DNA of 64,000 nt from Lumnitzera littorea (lineage: Eukaryota; Streptophyta; Magnoliopsida; Myrtales; Combretaceae): NCBI GenBank assembly GCA_024138015.1, contig JAMXBB010000004.1:110897238-110961237 (forward strand). The letters run 5' to 3'. Positions 62,534-64,000 of the stretch are shown here, one piece after another (within the stretch, counting starts at the first letter, position 1; every line of letters starts with the position of its first letter). Made by a program: the position numbers and the translations under genes. The notes under the pieces were generated by a model. The model made no database searches. It was not told where the DNA came from and saw only the letters and a list, made by a program, of their open reading frames with translations.

Positions 62534-62904
62534 AAATTTGATCGCCTCTTAATAGAGCTACCGAGTCTTACAATTTAAATTCCTATATTCTATCCTTAAC
62601 TCAGTTCAACATGTAAGTGTACCTATTGTTTTATAGCATGGATGAGTATAGGGTCATCTCTATTAGGAACGGATTCAAACATTAGTATCGATTATTCTTC
62701 CTATTAACTAGCAACCCAATTCATCAAATGATGAAAAGATTAAACTATTTAATTTACTAGCTAAACTACACTAATCCACAACAAATTTTATCTAACACAA
62801 ATGCTACAGAAACTATTAACATTACAATGATTAACATATAGACTTGCTTCACCACTTAGTATGATATTATCAATAAGCTTTTTATCCTAATACTTTTTAT
62901 TCGC

Positions 62905-62967
62905 GAGAAATTACAGGAATATAAGCATTCTTTTCGAAATTACAGGAATATAAGCATTCTTTTCAAA
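62905..62967. repeat. 28-29-bp tandem duplication in the 5' LTR
   Basis: Two adjacent copies containing GAAATTACAGGAATATAAGC and ATTCTTTTC, essentially identical. Confidence 0.9.
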
Positions 62968-63734
62968 ATTACTTACTTCTAATCCTAATTATGTCCATTA
63001 GAATCTCTTCACAATTAATAGCCAATTTGGATCGCATTAACTTTATGTTAATTTATCGATTTCTCTAAGAATGCGGCAACTTTCCTAATAATATTTCTAT
63101 TATCAGGAGTAAATTGTTCCAATGAATCAGATCTACTCAATAAAATTATCTCTCGACATATTCTATTGAAATCTGACCTAAGACAATGTCGTGCACTACA
63201 CTGTACTTAGATTAATTAAATTCAATTCACCAGAACTAACAAATATCAGGAACTCAATAATTCACGTATTATTCATACCAAGTCGATGTAACAAGTCCTA
63301 ATTACTACTCATACATGATGAAATAACAAAATATATCAACAAAATGCAGAAATAACAAAGAAATTTACATAAGACAAGTAGAAAGATACAACCCCATTCT
63401 AAATTCTACTGTAAAAAGTTTTACAACAATGAATGATGAATTCCCGTTGGCCCTCGCAAGTAATTCCGAGAAAAGTACGATACAACACTTAGAAACTATC
63501 CTAAAAATGGAAATACAATGGCTACAAAGTTGGCTGGTGATATGATGTTCTTGATTTGGTGCTCTATCTCTCTATCTGGTGTCTCTCCCCTCCATCTATC
63601 TAAAAGTCGTGGTATATATATACTTAACTCATCAAAGGACTTGAATTATACCATATCAAGACACCGCCTAACGTTAAGACATGTTCTACGTACTAATTTG
63701 TATGAAAGAGTTGAAGAAGAACAGTTATGTCCAC

Positions 63735-64000
63735 TCTTATCGTGCCTGTGACTCGGAGAGTGATAGTCTCAAAAAACATGATTCTCCACCAATCACGGCC
63801 ATGACAATGGACGTAAACTCCTCGTCGCTTCATTACATCTCATCACGCCCTTGATTGAGGGTGTGATCACCTTCCTACTAATTGATTACAGCCACGATTG
63901 ACAATGGGATTATCAGTACTTCTTCAATTATGCTCATGATGGAGGGCATAATCAGTGCTAACCATTCCAATCCTTCATTATCATGCCTATGATGGATTGC
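63735..64000. repeat. LTR cluster of the TCACGGCCGTGA-like motif
   Basis: Contains ATCACGGCCATGACAA, ATCACGCCCTTGATTGAGG, TTACAGCCACGATTGAC, TTATGCTCATGATGGAGG and ATCATGCCTATGATGGA. Counterpart in the 3' LTR: about 56,170-56,485. Confidence 0.75.

Larger units (their letters stand above)
55604..64000 (-). mobile_element. Athila-type gypsy element lacking pol, continues past window end
   Basis: Reads on the minus strand: 5' LTR (62,539 to beyond 64,000), primer-binding site 62,514-62,533, gag 62,378-60,760, a non-coding stretch, an env-position ORF 59,358-57,960, purine tract 56,647-56,662 and a truncated 3' LTR (55,604-56,646). No protease, reverse transcriptase, RNase H or integrase block was found between gag and the env-position ORF, so it is a deletion derivative. 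All frames carry stops. Athila assignment rests on the gag wording, the Transposase_32-like protein and the GTGTGGGGGAGTTTGATAA junction. Confidence 0.85.
62539..64000 (-). repeat. 5' LTR of the Athila-type element, cut by the window edge
   Basis: Begins on the plus strand with TGATCGCC next to the primer-binding site. 63,181-64,000 matches the 3' LTR. From the position reached in that LTR, about 210 bp more is expected beyond 64,000, for a full length near 1.67 kb. Confidence 0.75.

Noticed and set aside
62905..62967. Possible start of a regular repeat array (CRISPR-like spacing)
   Set aside because: Only two adjacent copies with no spacers, in a plant LTR. No CRISPR array is expected or present.
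1..64000. tRNA, rRNA or organelle-derived genes
   Set aside because: No cloverleaf, rRNA core or plastid/mitochondrial gene stretch was noticed. A tRNA scan would be decisive and was not possible here.

Overview
The window is nuclear DNA of a flowering plant, almost certainly a eudicot. Two host genes have spliced GT-AG structures, the spacers are AT-rich, and about nine tenths of the window is transposable-element DNA, mostly solo LTRs, truncated elements and nested insertions. No species is named because nothing here decides it.

Layout. 1-4,444 (+): a BOR1-type boron exporter gene, complete from its second coding exon to the stop; only exon 1 lies left of the window. 4,445-8,385: downstream sequence and AT-rich spacer with one unrecognised ORF. 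8,386-14,770: a solo LTR of a long-LTR family (called LTR-X here) with a second, reverse-oriented solo LTR-X nested in it; both have target-site duplications. 14,771-19,200: AT-rich spacer with local duplications and a 0.5 kb inverted-repeat MITE. 19,200-26,190 and 32,440-37,105: two diverged copies of one duplicated segment. The first carries a 5'-truncated LINE that the second lacks; the second carries a 1.2 kb insert that the first lacks. 26,216-26,853: a copia LTR scrap, then a broken duplicate of BOR exons 1 and 2. 27,060-31,880: a 245-bp tandem repeat split by a third solo LTR-X, which holds a 60-N gap and a suspicious 387-bp palindrome. 39,175-39,722: a miniature TRIM retrotransposon. 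40,243-42,062 (+): a three-exon R2R3-MYB gene of the MYB98/MYB118 group. 45,080-47,332 (-): a short LTR element with only a gag-like ORF. 51,150-53,169: a decayed Ty3/gypsy element, cut in its reverse transcriptase by a fourth LTR-X (53,170-55,603). 55,604-64,000 (-): an Athila-type element with gag and an env-position ORF but no pol, running off the right edge.

Only the boron transporter and the MYB gene look functional. They are 36 kb apart, and nothing suggests joint action. The rest records retrotransposition, LTR-LTR recombination, duplication and decay. The least explained items are the clusters of a degenerate TCACGGCCGTGA-like motif in the Athila element and the TATA-plus-short-ORF module kept in both copies of the duplicated segment.
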